57,202 nt of DNA from Phenylobacterium sp. (GCF_030645195.1 NZ_JAUSLW010000027.1:1-57202); one strand, 5' to 3'; counted from the stretch's first letter, positions 1 through 9,643 are shown. The notes: a model not told the origin generated them from the sequence alone. Translations and numbers: made by a program.

Positions 1-1
1 C

Positions 2-919
2 TGGAAGGACCTGGCGGAGAGCGACCGCGGCGCGGCCGTGGCGCTGGGCAATTTCGACGGCGTGCATCGCGGCCACCAGAGCGTCATCGCGCTGGCCGCC
101 AAGGCCGCGGGCCAGCTCAAGGCGCCCCTGGGGGTGATCAGTTTCGAGCCGCACCCGCGCCGCATCTTCCAGCCCAACGCGCCGTCCTTCCGGCTGATGA
201 ACGCCGAGCAGCAGGCCCGGGCGCTGGCCGGCCTGGGGGTCGATATCTTCTACGTCCTGCCCTTCACCCCCGAGCTGGCCCAGATGACCGACCGCGAGTT
301 CGCCATCGACGTGCTGCACCAGGGCCTGGGCGTCCGCGACGTGGCCCTGGGGTTCGACATCTCCTTCGGCAAGGACCGCACCGGCAGTCCGGAGACCATG
401 ACCCGCTACGGCCAGGAACTGGGGTTCGGCGTCTCGGTGGCCCAGGCGGTGGGGGACGGGATCAGCAAGTTCTCGTCCACCGGTGTGCGGGACGCCCTGC
501 GCGACGGCCGCCCGCAGGACGCCGCGGCGATCCTGGGCCGGCCCTTCGCCATCGAGGGCGTGGTGGAGCATGGCCGCCAGCTGGGCCGCACCCTGGGCTA
601 TCCCACCGCCAATGTGGACCTGAGGGACTATGTCCAGCCCCGGTTCGGGGTCTACGCCACCCGCACCCGCCTGCCGGACGGCCGCGAGATCGCCGGCGTG
701 GCCAATATCGGGGTCAATCCCACGGTCGACGGGGTCATCGCCCCGCGGCTGGAGGTCTGGCTGTTCGACTTCGACGAGGACATCTACGACCAGGTCATCG
801 AGACCGACCTGATCGCCTTCCTGCGCGACGAGGCCCGGTTCGACAGCATGGACGCCATGACCGCCCAGATCATGGCCGACGCCGCCCAGGCCCGGGCGAT
901 GCTGCTGCCGGAGATCTAG
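2..919 (+). CDS. ribF: Bifunctional riboflavin kinase / FAD synthetase (5' end cut by window)
   Basis: RibF phosphorylates riboflavin to FMN and adenylylates FMN to FAD in the cytoplasm. The N-terminal half carries the nucleotidyltransferase signature GNFDGVHRGH. The C-terminal half carries the riboflavin-kinase GYPTANV segment and the ANIGVNPT stretch. The reading frame is open to the first base of the window; family members have roughly 10-20 residues before GNFDG, so the true start lies upstream of base 1. The GTG at 38 is an internal codon, not the start. The call rests on motifs in both domains and on length. Confidence 0.93.
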   Translation, partial: WKDLAESDRGAAVALGNFDGVHRGHQSVIALAAKAAGQLKAPLGVISFEPHPRRIFQPNAPSFRLMNAEQQARALAGLGVDIFYVLPFTPELAQMTDREFAIDVLHQGLGVRDVALGFDISFGKDRTGSPETMTRYGQELGFGVSVAQAVGDGISKFSSTGVRDALRDGRPQDAAAILGRPFAIEGVVEHGRQLGRTLGYPTANVDLRDYVQPRFGVYATRTRLPDGREIAGVANIGVNPTVDGVIAPRLEVWLFDFDEDIYDQVIETDLIAFLRDEARFDSMDAMTAQIMADAAQARAMLLPEI

Positions 920-1008
920 GCGCGGCGCCCACCTCTCCCCACGCGCGACAGCCCTGGACTCCTGGTTAACGGGTGGGGTTTGCTGTTGGCCAGGACTGCG
1001 AGGGGCCG

Positions 1009-2100
1009 ATGGCGACCCAGATCAAGGGCTTCAAATACGCCGCCTTCGCCGCGGCGCGCCGACCCCGGCGCAAGCGGCCGCCGTCCTATGCCTTCGCGCC
1101 GGGGGCCACCTTCACCTATTCGGAACTGCCGCCGCAGCCGCCCGGCCACATCGCCGCGCCCGGCGGCGACGCGGGTCTGCTGGACGCCTATTCCCACGCC
1201 GTGGTGAGCGCCGTGGAGCGGGTCGGGCCCGCCGTGGTCAGCGTCCACCCCTGGCGCGGGCCGGAGGGCCCCGAAGGCGTGGGTTCGGGGGTGGTCATCG
1301 CGCCGGACGGCCTGATCCTCACCAACAGCCACGTGGTCCGCGGCTCCACCCTCTCCGAGATCGTCGGCCTCGACGGGCGGGTGTTCCGCGCCCGGCTGAT
1401 CGGCGACGACCCCGACACCGACCTGGCCCTGCTGCGCATCGAGGGCGGGGTCACCCTGCCCTACGCCAAGCTGGGGGACTCCAAGGCCATGCGCCGGGGC
1501 CAGCTGGTGATCGCCATCGGGGCGCCCCTGGGGTTCGAGGCCACGGTGACGGCCGGGATCGTCTCGGCGCTGGGCCGTTCCCTGCGCGGCGAGCGGGGAC
1601 GGCTGATCGAGGACCTGATCCAGACAGACGCCTCGCTCAATCCCGGTTCCTCGGGCGGGCCCCTGGTCAATTCCGCCGGCGAGGTGGTGGGGATCGCCAC
1701 CGCGGTGATCGCCGGCGCCCAGGGCCTGTGCTTCGCGGTGGCGGCCAACACCGCGGCCCTGGTGGTGGGGGAGCTGATCAAGCACGGGCGGGTGCGGCGG
1801 GGCTCCATCGGGATCATCGCCCAGCAGGCGCCGATCCCCCGCGACCTGGCCCGCGCCGTCGGCCTGGACCAGCCCTTCGGGGTCTGGATCGCCACCTGCG
1901 AGGTGAACGGCCCGGCCGCCCGCGCCGGCCTGCTGCCCGGCGACCTGCTGGTGGCCGCCGAGGGGGCGGCCCTGACCGGCCTGGACGACCTGATGCGGGT
2001 GCTGGGGACCGACACCATCGGCCGGGCCATGGCCTTCGAGGTGATCCGCCAGGGCCGGCGCATGACCGTCACCATCACGCCAAGGGAACGGCGGCGGTAG
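1009..2100 (+). CDS. HtrA/DegP-like trypsin-type serine protease with one PDZ domain, no visible signal peptide
   Basis: This is an S1C-family serine protease of 363 aa. The catalytic triad is readable: His108 in LTNSHVV, Asp138 in DPDTDLALL and Ser215 in NPGSSGGPL. A single C-terminal PDZ domain follows, at about residues 260-355. HtrA proteins are normally periplasmic, but the first 60 residues here are basic and proline-rich (RRPRRKRPP) with no hydrophobic export segment. Either the protein is cytosolic or the true N-terminus differs. I chose ATG 1009 because AGGGG lies just upstream; GTG 973 is in frame and would add 12 residues without making a signal peptide. Substrate unknown. Confidence 0.85.
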   Translation: MATQIKGFKYAAFAAARRPRRKRPPSYAFAPGATFTYSELPPQPPGHIAAPGGDAGLLDAYSHAVVSAVERVGPAVVSVHPWRGPEGPEGVGSGVVIAPDGLILTNSHVVRGSTLSEIVGLDGRVFRARLIGDDPDTDLALLRIEGGVTLPYAKLGDSKAMRRGQLVIAIGAPLGFEATVTAGIVSALGRSLRGERGRLIEDLIQTDASLNPGSSGGPLVNSAGEVVGIATAVIAGAQGLCFAVAANTAALVVGELIKHGRVRRGSIGIIAQQAPIPRDLARAVGLDQPFGVWIATCEVNGPAARAGLLPGDLLVAAEGAALTGLDDLMRVLGTDTIGRAMAFEVIRQGRRMTVTITPRERRR

Positions 2101-2272
2101 TCCGACAAACCAAAGGGCTCGCCCCACGCGGCGCCCTCTGCTATTGCCGCCCGCTATGACTCTGGTTCGGACAATGTCGCGAATTACCCGCCCGGCGTGA
2201 CGCCGCCGGACGAAGCTCCAGCGCGCGCCGGGATCACCCGCACACTCGTTCCGAACCCTGCTGGAAAGCCCC

Positions 2273-5185
2273 ATGGCCGACGACGCTGACAAGCCCGCGC
2301 GCGACTATCGCGAAACCGTCTTCCTTCCCGACACCCCGTTCCCCATGCGGGCGGGCCTGCCGGTCAAGGAGCCCGAGATCCTGGCCCGCTGGGCGCGGAT
2401 CGACCTCTACAACACCATGCGCAGGGAACGGCAGGCGGCAGGCTCGCCCCTGTTCGTGCTGCACGACGGCCCGCCCTACGCCAACGGGGCCATCCACATC
2501 GGCCACGCCCTGCAGAAGACCCTGAAGGACTTCGTGGTCCGCTCACGATTCGCCATGGGCTACGACGTCGACTACGTGCCGGGCTGGGACTGCCACGGCC
2601 TGCCCATCGAGTGGAAGATCGAGGAGGAGTTGCGCAGCCAGGGCCGCCGCAAGGACGAGGTCTCCAAGGCCGAGTTCCGCGAGCGCTGCCGCGCCTATGC
2701 CGCCCAGTGGATCGACGTCCAGCGCGAGGGCTTCAAGCGCCTGGGCGTGGTGGGCGACTGGGAGCACCGCTACGCCACCATGGACTATTCGTCGGAAGCC
2801 GCCATCGTCGCGGAGTTCCACAAGTTCGTGACCTCAGGTCAGCTCTATCGCGGCTCCAAGCCGGTGATGTGGAGCCCGGTCGAGCGCACGGCCCTGGCCG
2901 ACGCCGAGGTGGAATACGCCGACGTCAATTCGCCGACCATCTGGGTGAAGTTCCCGGTGGTGGAGGGCAGCGACGCCGCCCGCGGCGCCAGCATCGTCAT
3001 CTGGACGACCACGCCCTGGACGATTCCCGCCAACCGGGCGATCAGCTACAACAACGACATCGCCTATGGCGTCTATCTCGTCGAGGCCATGGAAGAGGGC
3101 CTGGAGTTCGAGCCCTGGGCCAAGGCCGGCGACAAGCTGATCGTGGCCGACAAGCTGGCGGGCGACGTCTTCAAGGCCGCCAAGATCGCCGCCACCCGCC
3201 GGATCGAGACCTTCGACCCGCAAGGCGTCACCGCCGAGCACCCGCTGGCGGGTCTGGACTCCTACTACCAGTTCGCCGTGCCGTTGCTGGACGGCGACCA
3301 TGTCACCGACGACACCGGGACCGGCTTCGTCCACACCGCCCCGGGCCACGGCGCCGACGACTACCTGGTCTGGCTAGCCCACGGCCATCGCGAGATCCCC
3401 GAGACCGTCGATCCGGACGGCGCCTATTACGACCACGTCGCCCTGTTCGCGGGCCTGAAGGTGCTGGAGACCGAGGGCAAGAAGGTCGGCAAGTTCGGCC
3501 CGGCCAACGCCGCGGTGCAGGACAGGCTGATCGAGGCCGGCCGCCTGCTGGCGCGCGGCCGGGTGGAGCACTCCTATCCCCACTCCTGGCGCTCCAAGGC
3601 GCCGGTGATCTTCCGCAACACCCCCCAGTGGTTCATCCGCATGGACGAGCCCATCGAGGACAGGGTCCACGACGGCAAGACCCTGCGGGAGACGGCGCTC
3701 GACGCCATCGAGGCCACCACCTTCTATCCGGCCGGCGGCAAGAACCGCATCCGCGCCATGGTGGAGAGCCGCCCCGACTGGCTGATCAGCCGTCAGCGCG
3801 CCTGGGGCGCGCCCCTGGCCATGTTCGTCGACAAGGAAACCAACCAGCCCCTGGTGGACGCCGACATCAACAAGCGGATCGTCGACCTGATCGCCGCCGA
3901 GGGCGCCGACGCCTGGTTCACCCGGCCGGTGAGCGACTTCCTGGGCGAGCACGATCCCGAGCGCTTCGAGAAGGTCGAGGACATCCTCGACGTCTGGTTC
4001 GATAGCGGCTCGACCCACGCGTTCACGCTTGAGAACCGCGAGCACACCCGTTGGCCCGCCGACCTCTATCTCGAGGGCTCCGACCAGCACCGCGGCTGGT
4101 TCCAGTCCTCGCTGCTGGAAAGCTCCGGCACGCGAGGCCGCGCGCCCTACGACGCCATCCTCACCCATGGGTTCACCATGGACGAGAACGGCGAGAAGAT
4201 GAGCAAGTCCAAGGGCAACACCGTCGACCCCGAGGTGGTGATCCGCGAGTCCGGCGCCGAGATCATCCGGCTCTGGGCCTCGATGATCGACTATTCCGAC
4301 GATAGCCGGATCGGCAAGACCATCCTGGCCACCACCACCGACGCCTATCGCAAGCTGCGCAACACCGTCCGCTACCTGCTCGGCGCCCTGGCCGGCTTCG
4401 AGGAGAGCGAGCGCGTCGCGCTGGAGGACATGCCGCCCCTGGAGCGGTTCATCCTGCACCGCCTGCACGAGCTGGACGGCCAGGTGCGCGACGCCTATGC
4501 GGGCTACCTGTTCCAGGACGTCAGCCGGCCGATCACCGAGTTCTGCCAGGTGGAGCTGTCGCAGCTGTTCTTCGACATCCGCCGCGACGCCCTCTATTGC
4601 GACCAGCCCTCGTCCCTGCGCCGCCGCGCCGCGCGCACGGTGATGGACGCGGTGTTCGAGCGCCTGACCATCTGGCTCGCGCCGCTGATCCCCTTCACCA
4701 TGGAAGAGGCCTGGACCACGCGTCACCCCGAGAGCCCGTCCAACTGCCTGCGGGTCTTCCCGGTGACTCCAACGGCCTGGGCCAATCCGGCCGAGGCCCA
4801 ACGCTGGGCGAAGATCCAGTCGGTGACCTCGGTGGTCACCGGCGCGCTCGAGGTGGAACGCCGCGAGAAGCGCATGGGCGCCGCCCTGGAGGCCGCCCCG
4901 CGCGTCCACCTGGCCGATCCCGCCCTGATGGCGGCCTTCGAGGGCCTGGATCCCGCCGAACTGTTCCGCACCAGCCAGGCGACCCTAGCGCCCGGCGACG
5001 GCCCGGCCGGCGCCTTCCGGTTGGCCGAGACCCCAGGCGTGGCCGTCGAACCCCTCAAGGCCGAAGGCAAGAAGTGCGCCCGTTCCTGGCGCATCCTGCC
5101 GGAGGTGGGATCAGACCCGCGCTATCCGGAACTCTCCCTGCGGGACGCCGAAGCTGTCGCCGCCTGGGACGCTGAAAGGGCCTGA
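2273..5185 (+). CDS. ileS: Isoleucyl-tRNA synthetase
   Basis: IleRS is a class I synthetase that charges tRNA-Ile and edits mischarged valine in the CP1 domain. At 970 aa it has the usual bacterial length. The HIGH motif is at residues 75-78 and KMSKS at 642-646. The editing domain is visible by WTTTPWTIPAN and the downstream HTAPGHG. The C-terminal zinc-finger region looks degenerate: it starts KKCARSWRILPEVG, and the later Cys pairs of the E. coli-type finger are absent (LSLRDAEAV instead). The stop is 2 nt before lspA, so the two are almost certainly co-transcribed. Confidence 0.98.
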   Translation: MADDADKPARDYRETVFLPDTPFPMRAGLPVKEPEILARWARIDLYNTMRRERQAAGSPLFVLHDGPPYANGAIHIGHALQKTLKDFVVRSRFAMGYDVDYVPGWDCHGLPIEWKIEEELRSQGRRKDEVSKAEFRERCRAYAAQWIDVQREGFKRLGVVGDWEHRYATMDYSSEAAIVAEFHKFVTSGQLYRGSKPVMWSPVERTALADAEVEYADVNSPTIWVKFPVVEGSDAARGASIVIWTTTPWTIPANRAISYNNDIAYGVYLVEAMEEGLEFEPWAKAGDKLIVADKLAGDVFKAAKIAATRRIETFDPQGVTAEHPLAGLDSYYQFAVPLLDGDHVTDDTGTGFVHTAPGHGADDYLVWLAHGHREIPETVDPDGAYYDHVALFAGLKVLETEGKKVGKFGPANAAVQDRLIEAGRLLARGRVEHSYPHSWRSKAPVIFRNTPQWFIRMDEPIEDRVHDGKTLRETALDAIEATTFYPAGGKNRIRAMVESRPDWLISRQRAWGAPLAMFVDKETNQPLVDADINKRIVDLIAAEGADAWFTRPVSDFLGEHDPERFEKVEDILDVWFDSGSTHAFTLENREHTRWPADLYLEGSDQHRGWFQSSLLESSGTRGRAPYDAILTHGFTMDENGEKMSKSKGNTVDPEVVIRESGAEIIRLWASMIDYSDDSRIGKTILATTTDAYRKLRNTVRYLLGALAGFEESERVALEDMPPLERFILHRLHELDGQVRDAYAGYLFQDVSRPITEFCQVELSQLFFDIRRDALYCDQPSSLRRRAARTVMDAVFERLTIWLAPLIPFTMEEAWTTRHPESPSNCLRVFPVTPTAWANPAEAQRWAKIQSVTSVVTGALEVERREKRMGAALEAAPRVHLADPALMAAFEGLDPAELFRTSQATLAPGDGPAGAFRLAETPGVAVEPLKAEGKKCARSWRILPEVGSDPRYPELSLRDAEAVAAWDAERA

Positions 5186-5187
5186 AC

Positions 5188-5673
5188 GTGAAATCCGTCT
5201 CCAAGCTGGGGTGGCTGGCCTATGGCCTGGCCGCCACCGTCATCGTGCTGGACCAGATCGCCAAGGCCGCGATTCTCAACCTGCTGGGGACCCAGGCGGG
5301 CTCCAGCGTGCCGGTGGGCGGGCCCTTCAGCCTGACCCTGGTGTGGAATCAGGGGGTCAGTTTCGGCCTGTTCCGGGCCGAGCACGACCTGGTGCGCTGG
5401 CTGCTGGTGGCCTTCTCCCTGATCGTCGCGGTGCTGCTGACCGGCTGGGCGCGCCGCACGGAGCGCCTAGCCATGGGACTGGGCCTGGGCCTGGTGATCG
5501 GCGGGGCCATCGGCAACGCCATCGACCGCATCCGCTTCGGCGCGGTGGTGGATTTCCTGGACTTCCAGCGCCTGGGCTTCTTCCCCTGGGTGTTCAACGT
5601 GGCCGACGCGGCCATCACCGTGGGCGTGGTCTTCCTTTTGCTCGATTCCACCCGCAAGGAAGCTGCGGCCTGA
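5188..5673 (+). CDS. lspA: Lipoprotein signal peptidase (signal peptidase II)
   Basis: LspA is the inner-membrane aspartyl protease that removes signal peptides from diacylglyceryl-modified prolipoproteins. The 161-aa protein has four hydrophobic segments and all family motifs: VLDQIAK near the N-terminus, WNQGVSFG, GNAIDR followed by VVDF, and FNVADAAI. The Asp residues of VVDF and VAD form the catalytic dyad. The start is GTG at 5188, 2 nt after the ileS stop, with AAGGG in the end of ileS as ribosome-binding site. ileS-lspA linkage is classical. The next gene encodes a lipoprotein that needs this enzyme. Confidence 0.97.
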   Translation: MKSVSKLGWLAYGLAATVIVLDQIAKAAILNLLGTQAGSSVPVGGPFSLTLVWNQGVSFGLFRAEHDLVRWLLVAFSLIVAVLLTGWARRTERLAMGLGLGLVIGGAIGNAIDRIRFGAVVDFLDFQRLGFFPWVFNVADAAITVGVVFLLLDSTRKEAAA

Positions 5674-5754
5674 AAGCGCGTTGGCGCTCATCGCCGTTTG
5701 CGGTATCTCACCTATCCATCCCGGCCGGGGGCGGCCTATCGGAGCCTATAGTTC

Positions 5755-6312
5755 ATGAGCTTGAACCGAGTGATCGTCGCGACCGCCCTGATCGGGATGG
5801 TGGGTCTCACCGGCTGCGCCTCGAGCCGCAAGGCCCTGGGCATGACCAAGGTGACCCCCGACGAGTTCCGCGTGGTGTCCAAGGCCCCCCTGGTGGTGCC
5901 GCCCGACTATTCCCTGCGCCCGCCGGCGCCGGGTGAGCCCCGTCCGCAGGAACTGCAGCCCGAGAGCGCCGCGCGGACCGCCCTGCTGGGCCGCCGCGAC
6001 GCCGAGGCGCGCACCGACGGCGAGAAGCTGCTGGTGGCCAAGGCCGGCGCCGACAAGGCCGACCCGCTGATCCGCTACGTCGTCGACGACGAGGGCGGCG
6101 ACCTGGCCCACAAGGAAAAGAGCTTCGCCGACAAGGTGATGTTCTGGAAGGACAACAAGGCCAACGCCGCGGCCGCCGCCGGCGCGGGCGACAATGTCGC
6201 CGCCCCGATCGATCCCGCCGCCGAAGCCGCCAAGATCCGCGAAGTGACCGGCGACAAGCCGGTGATCATCGCCCGCGAAAAGAGCTCAAGAATCAAGCTT
6301 CCCGGTCTGTAG
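5755..6312 (+). CDS. bamF: BamF-like (DUF3035) outer-membrane lipoprotein
   Basis: This is a 185-aa predicted lipoprotein with a clear lipobox: hydrophobic residues 6-18, then LTGC with Cys21 as the lipidated residue. The mature part is charged and rich in Ala, Pro and Lys, starting CASSRKALG and containing VPPDYSLRPP. This matches the alphaproteobacterial DUF3035 family, which includes BamF, a lipoprotein subunit of the beta-barrel assembly complex in Caulobacter. It follows lspA by 81 nt in the same direction, so co-transcription with ileS-lspA is likely. The family call rests on recalled similarity, not on an alignment. Confidence 0.8.
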   Translation: MSLNRVIVATALIGMVGLTGCASSRKALGMTKVTPDEFRVVSKAPLVVPPDYSLRPPAPGEPRPQELQPESAARTALLGRRDAEARTDGEKLLVAKAGADKADPLIRYVVDDEGGDLAHKEKSFADKVMFWKDNKANAAAAAGAGDNVAAPIDPAAEAAKIREVTGDKPVIIAREKSSRIKLPGL

Positions 6313-6332
6313 GACCCTGACGGTCGGGACCG

Positions 6333-6350
6333 CCTTGACCGCGATCAAGG
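6333..6350. terminator. Weak hairpin between convergent bamF and TraB/GumN genes
   Basis: CCTTGA and TCAAGG (6333-6338 and 6345-6350) form a perfect 6-bp stem with a 6-nt loop in the 42-nt gap between two convergent stop codons. There is no T-run, so termination activity is inferred from position only. Confidence 0.3.
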
Positions 6351-6354
6351 GGCC

Positions 6355-7290
6355 CTATTCTTCTCCCGGCGTCTTCACCTCGAACCCCTGGGACCGCAGC
6401 TGGTCCAGCACGCCGCCCTGGGCCAGCAGGGGGCGCAGGGGCACGACGGCCACGGCGTGGCCCGGGGTCTTCAGGGCCCGGGCGATGGCGGCGGCCTGGT
6501 CGGCCTTGAAGCGGGTGTCGAGGGCGAGCGCGCCGGGCGCGGCGGCCAGGCACTTCTCGAAGCCGCGCTCGGCCGACAGGGCGCCGCGGACATCGCCCTC
6601 GGCCCAGGCCTGGGCGGCGCGACGCGCCCCGCCCGGACCGGCCTCCGCCTCATCGAGGGCGTCGTCAAGGCAGGCCTGCTGGGCGGCGCGCGGCGTCTTC
6701 ACCACCTGACCCAGCAGGGCTGCGCCGTCATAGGATTTCTCCTCCACCTTCAGCCGGCGGGCCTTGGCCAGGCGGCGGATGGTCTTGGCCGGGTCGGCCG
6801 CGGTGAGCTGGGCGGCCTGGCGGTAGTCGTCCACCAGGATCAGGCCGGCGGCCAGGCCGTTCTTGACCCGATAGCGGTCGGCGGGCTTGCCGGCCTGGGT
6901 CCGCACGGCGGCGAACCGGGCCCGCAGGGGCGGCGCCAGGGTCTCCTCATAGGGGGTCTTCGATCTCAGGCGCAGCAGGTTGAAGGCCGCGCCGGGGACG
7001 GTGAGCAGGCTGACGCTGACCTGGTTGAAGGGCAGGATCACCCGATTGGCGCCCTCCAGCCGGCGGACGAGCACGCTCTGGTCCCAGGGCAGGGACTTGG
7101 GCATGACCGAGGGGGCGCCCAGGACATAGACGGTGGTGTCGGCGTCGGAGACCCGCCACCAGGCCGGCCCCGGCAGGCGGCCGGTGACCACCAGCTCCTC
7201 CACCAGGGTCGCGTCGGGGTCCGGCGTCTGGGCGCCGGCGGGCGCCGCCAGGACCAGGGCGGCGAGGACCAGGGTTCTTGCGAAGGTCAT
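6355..7290 (-). CDS. TraB/GumN family protein, exported
   Basis: The protein has a cleavable signal peptide (residues 1 to about 20, ending PAGAQ). Its mature N-terminal segment reads [21 protein letters not shown] and its C-terminus [18 protein letters not shown], the beginning and end signatures of TraB/GumN proteins. These are often described as metalloprotease-like, but their activity in bacteria is poorly defined. The length (about 310 aa) is typical. The start is uncertain: ATG 7290 has GAGG 4 nt upstream, and the in-frame ATG 7299 would add three residues. Longer upstream extensions run into mutL and are not credible. The gene is divergent from mutL. Confidence 0.8.
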   Translation of the reverse strand: MTFARTLVLAALVLAAPAGAQTPDPDATLVEELVVTGRLPGPAWWRVSDADTTVYVLGAPSVMPKSLPWDQSVLVRRLEGANRVILPFNQVSVSLLTVPGAAFNLLRLRSKTPYEETLAPPLRARFAAVRTQAGKPADRYRVKNGLAAGLILVDDYRQAAQLTAADPAKTIRRLAKARRLKVEEKSYDGAALLGQVVKTPRAAQQACLDDALDEAEAGPGGARRAAQAWAEGDVRGALSAERGFEKCLAAAPGALALDTRFKADQAAAIARALKTPGHAVAVVPLRPLLAQGGVLDQLRSQGFEVKTPGEE

Positions 7291-7348
7291 GGGCCTCATA
7301 CCGGCTGGAATCGTCCTATATATCGAAGCTGAGGATCTAGGCTTCACC

Positions 7349-9193
7349 ATGACCATCCGCCGCCTGCCGCCCGAGACCGTGAACCGCATCGCCGCCGGCG
7401 AGGTGGTGGAGCGGCCTGCCAGCGCGGTCAAGGAGCTGGTGGAGAACGCCCTGGACGCCGGGGCGACCAACGTCGAGGTCCAGGCCGACGGCGGGGGCCT
7501 GACCCGCATCCTGGTGGCCGACGACGGCTCGGGCCTGTCGCCCCTGGAGCTGCCGCTCGCGGTGGAGCGCCACGCCACCTCCAAGCTCAGCCCCGACGAC
7601 GACGGGGACTATGACCTGCTGCACATCCACACCCTGGGCTTCCGGGGCGAGGCCCTGCCCTCCATCGGCTCGGTGGCGCGGCTGTCCATCTCCTCCCGCG
7701 CTCGTGGATCGGCCGACGCTCACGCCATCCTGGTGGAGGGCGGCGCCATGGGGGCGGTCTCGCCCTCGGCCTTCCCCGGCCCGCACGGGGCGCGGGTGGA
7801 GGTGCGCGACCTGTTCTACGCCACGCCCGCGCGGCTGAAGTTCATGAAGTCCGAGCGCTCGGAGGCCATGGCCATCGCCGAGGAGATCAAGCGCCAGGCC
7901 ATGGCCCACGAGGCTGTCAGCTTCGCCCTGGACCTGGACGGCCGCCGCACCCTGCGCCTGCCCGCCGAGCGCAAGGGGCCCGAGGGCCGCCTGGCCCGCC
8001 TGGCCTCGATCATGGGCCGCGAATTCCAGGACAATGCGCTCGCCATCGACCAGGAGCGGGACGGTATCCGGCTGTCGGGGTTCGCCGGCCTGCCCACCTA
8101 CAATCGCGGCAACGCCGCCCACCAGTACCTGTTCGTCAACGGCCGGCCGGTGCGCGACCGTCTGCTGCAGGGCGCACTGCGCGGCGCCTATGCCGACTTC
8201 CTGGCCCGCGACCGCCATCCCCTGGTGGCGCTCTATCTGGAGCTCGATCCCAGCCAGGTGGATGTCAACGTCCATCCCGCCAAGGCCGAGGTGCGGTTCC
8301 GCGACCCGGCCATGGTGCGCGGCCTGATCGTCAGTGGCCTGCGCCACGTCCTGGCCGGCGCCGGGCACCGGGCCTCGACCTCGGTGGCCAGCGAGGCGCT
8401 CTCGGGCTTCCGTCCCGGCTACGCGCCGCAGCCCTCGGCGGAGGGCTTCTCGGCCTGGCGGATGGGCGGCTGGGCGCAGGCGGCGGCCCAGGCGATCCCG
8501 GGCCTGACCGAGGTCTCGGCCCGCGCCGAGGTCGCTTACGAGCCCTCCAGCTATGTTCCCGGCCCAGGCCTGCGGGAGGCGCCGGCCGCCTCGGTGGTGT
8601 TCGATCCCGTCGACTTCCCGCTGGGCGCGGCCCGGGCCCAGGTGCACGAGACCTATATCGTCGCCCAGACCCGCGACGGCGTCGTCATCGTCGACCAGCA
8701 CGCCGCCCACGAGCGGCTGGTCTATGAGGCGATGAAGCTGCAGATGGACGCGGGCGGGGTGACCCGTCAGGCCCTGTTGCTGCCCGAGGTGGTGGAGCTC
8801 GATCCCGCCGAGGCCGAGCGGGTGATCGCCAGGGCCGACGAACTGATGGCGCTGGGCCTTTCCGTCGAGGCCTTCGGTCCCGGGGCGGTGCTGGTGCGCG
8901 AGACCCCGGCCCTGCTGGGGGAGACCGACGTGGCCGGACTGATCCGCGACATCGCCGACGACCTGTCGGAGAACGGCCAGGCCCTGGCGCTCAAGGAACG
9001 GCTGGCGGAGGTCTGCTCCACCATGGCCTGCCACGGCTCGGTCCGCGCCGGCCGGCGGCTCTCGGCCCCGGAGATGAACGCCCTGCTGCGCCAGATGGAG
9101 GCCACCCCCCACTCCGGCCAGTGCAACCACGGGCGGCCGACCTACGTCGAACTGAAGCTGGCCGACATCGAGCGGCTGTTCGGGCGGCGGTAG
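7349..9193 (+). CDS. mutL: DNA mismatch repair protein MutL with intact endonuclease motifs
   Basis: MutL couples MutS mismatch recognition to strand incision. The N-terminal GHKL ATPase motifs are visible: [20 protein letters not shown] at the start, then DDGSG and [10 protein letters not shown]. The C-terminal domain has the metal-binding [12 protein letters not shown] (the DQHA-x2-E-x4-E motif), ACHGSVRAG and GQCNHGRPT, so this is a nicking-competent MutL, as expected in bacteria without MutH. ATG 7349 begins [10 protein letters not shown], the normal family start; the upstream in-frame extension overlaps the divergent TraB/GumN gene. Product 614 aa. Confidence 0.97.
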   Translation: MTIRRLPPETVNRIAAGEVVERPASAVKELVENALDAGATNVEVQADGGGLTRILVADDGSGLSPLELPLAVERHATSKLSPDDDGDYDLLHIHTLGFRGEALPSIGSVARLSISSRARGSADAHAILVEGGAMGAVSPSAFPGPHGARVEVRDLFYATPARLKFMKSERSEAMAIAEEIKRQAMAHEAVSFALDLDGRRTLRLPAERKGPEGRLARLASIMGREFQDNALAIDQERDGIRLSGFAGLPTYNRGNAAHQYLFVNGRPVRDRLLQGALRGAYADFLARDRHPLVALYLELDPSQVDVNVHPAKAEVRFRDPAMVRGLIVSGLRHVLAGAGHRASTSVASEALSGFRPGYAPQPSAEGFSAWRMGGWAQAAAQAIPGLTEVSARAEVAYEPSSYVPGPGLREAPAASVVFDPVDFPLGAARAQVHETYIVAQTRDGVVIVDQHAAHERLVYEAMKLQMDAGGVTRQALLLPEVVELDPAEAERVIARADELMALGLSVEAFGPGAVLVRETPALLGETDVAGLIRDIADDLSENGQALALKERLAEVCSTMACHGSVRAGRRLSAPEMNALLRQMEATPHSGQCNHGRPTYVELKLADIERLFGRR

Positions 9194-9201
9194 CAAACCT
9201 G

Positions 9202-9309
9202 CCGCTCACCCCGGCGAAGGCCGGGGCCCAGCTACATCTGCCGAATTCAGGATTCCTGGCTCAGGATGTGACCTACGACCTGGGTCCCGGCCTTCACCGG
9301 GGTGAGCGG
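9202..9309. repeat. Dispersed palindromic repeat, family A copy 1
   Basis: An approximately 108-bp imperfect palindrome fills the gap between convergent mutL and zapA. Its outer arms start CCGCTCACCCCGGCGAAGG and end with the matching complement at 9309. The central part contains CCGAATTCAGGA. A second copy lies at 50503-50611. Because it sits between two convergent stop codons it could also act as a bidirectional terminator or mRNA-stabilising hairpin; that is inference. Confidence 0.8.
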
Positions 9310-9314
9310 AAGTG

Positions 9315-9641
9315 TTATTCCGCCGCCAGCTTCTCGATGCGCTTGGCGGCGTTGTCGAGGGCCAGCGTCGCGCGGACCTCGATGCGGGCCTGATCCGACT
9401 GCATGCGGGCCAGGTCGGCCTGGACGGTGGCGAGCCGAGCCTTCACGTCGGACAGTTCGTCGGCCAACAGCAGGGCGCCCATCAGGAACAGGCGGGTGTC
9501 GCCCAGCTGCCCCATGTCCTGGGAGACCTGGCGAACCTGGCGGTCGAACAGCCTCGCCAGTTCGAGCAGGTGCTGTTCCTGGCCATCCTCGCAGCCCACC
9601 GAATAGGGCCGGCCGTTCACCTCGATGATCATCTGGGCCAT
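9315..9641 (-). CDS. zapA: Cell division protein ZapA
   Basis: ZapA is a small protein that cross-links FtsZ protofilaments at the Z-ring. The 108-aa sequence shows the standard layout: an N-terminal beta segment (IIEVNGRPYSVGC), the globular-head helix with LARLFDRQVRQVSQ, then LFLMGALLLADEL, and a C-terminal coiled coil (residues about 65-105). It starts 2 nt after the stop of the upstream gene, so the two are translationally linked. In Caulobacter ZapA works with the product of the gene directly upstream, ZauP. Confidence 0.92.
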   Translation of the reverse strand: MAQMIIEVNGRPYSVGCEDGQEQHLLELARLFDRQVRQVSQDMGQLGDTRLFLMGALLLADELSDVKARLATVQADLARMQSDQARIEVRATLALDNAAKRIEKLAAE

Positions 9642-9643
9642 GG

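Noticed and set aside
2101..2272. T-box or other leader riboswitch for ileS
   Set aside because: No specifier stem, T-box sequence or terminator is visible; T-boxes are not expected in this group.
9194..9314. 6S RNA next to zapA, as seen in many bacteria
   Set aside because: Only about 120 nt separate zapA and mutL and they are filled by a dispersed repeat; there is no room for a 160-180 nt 6S structure.
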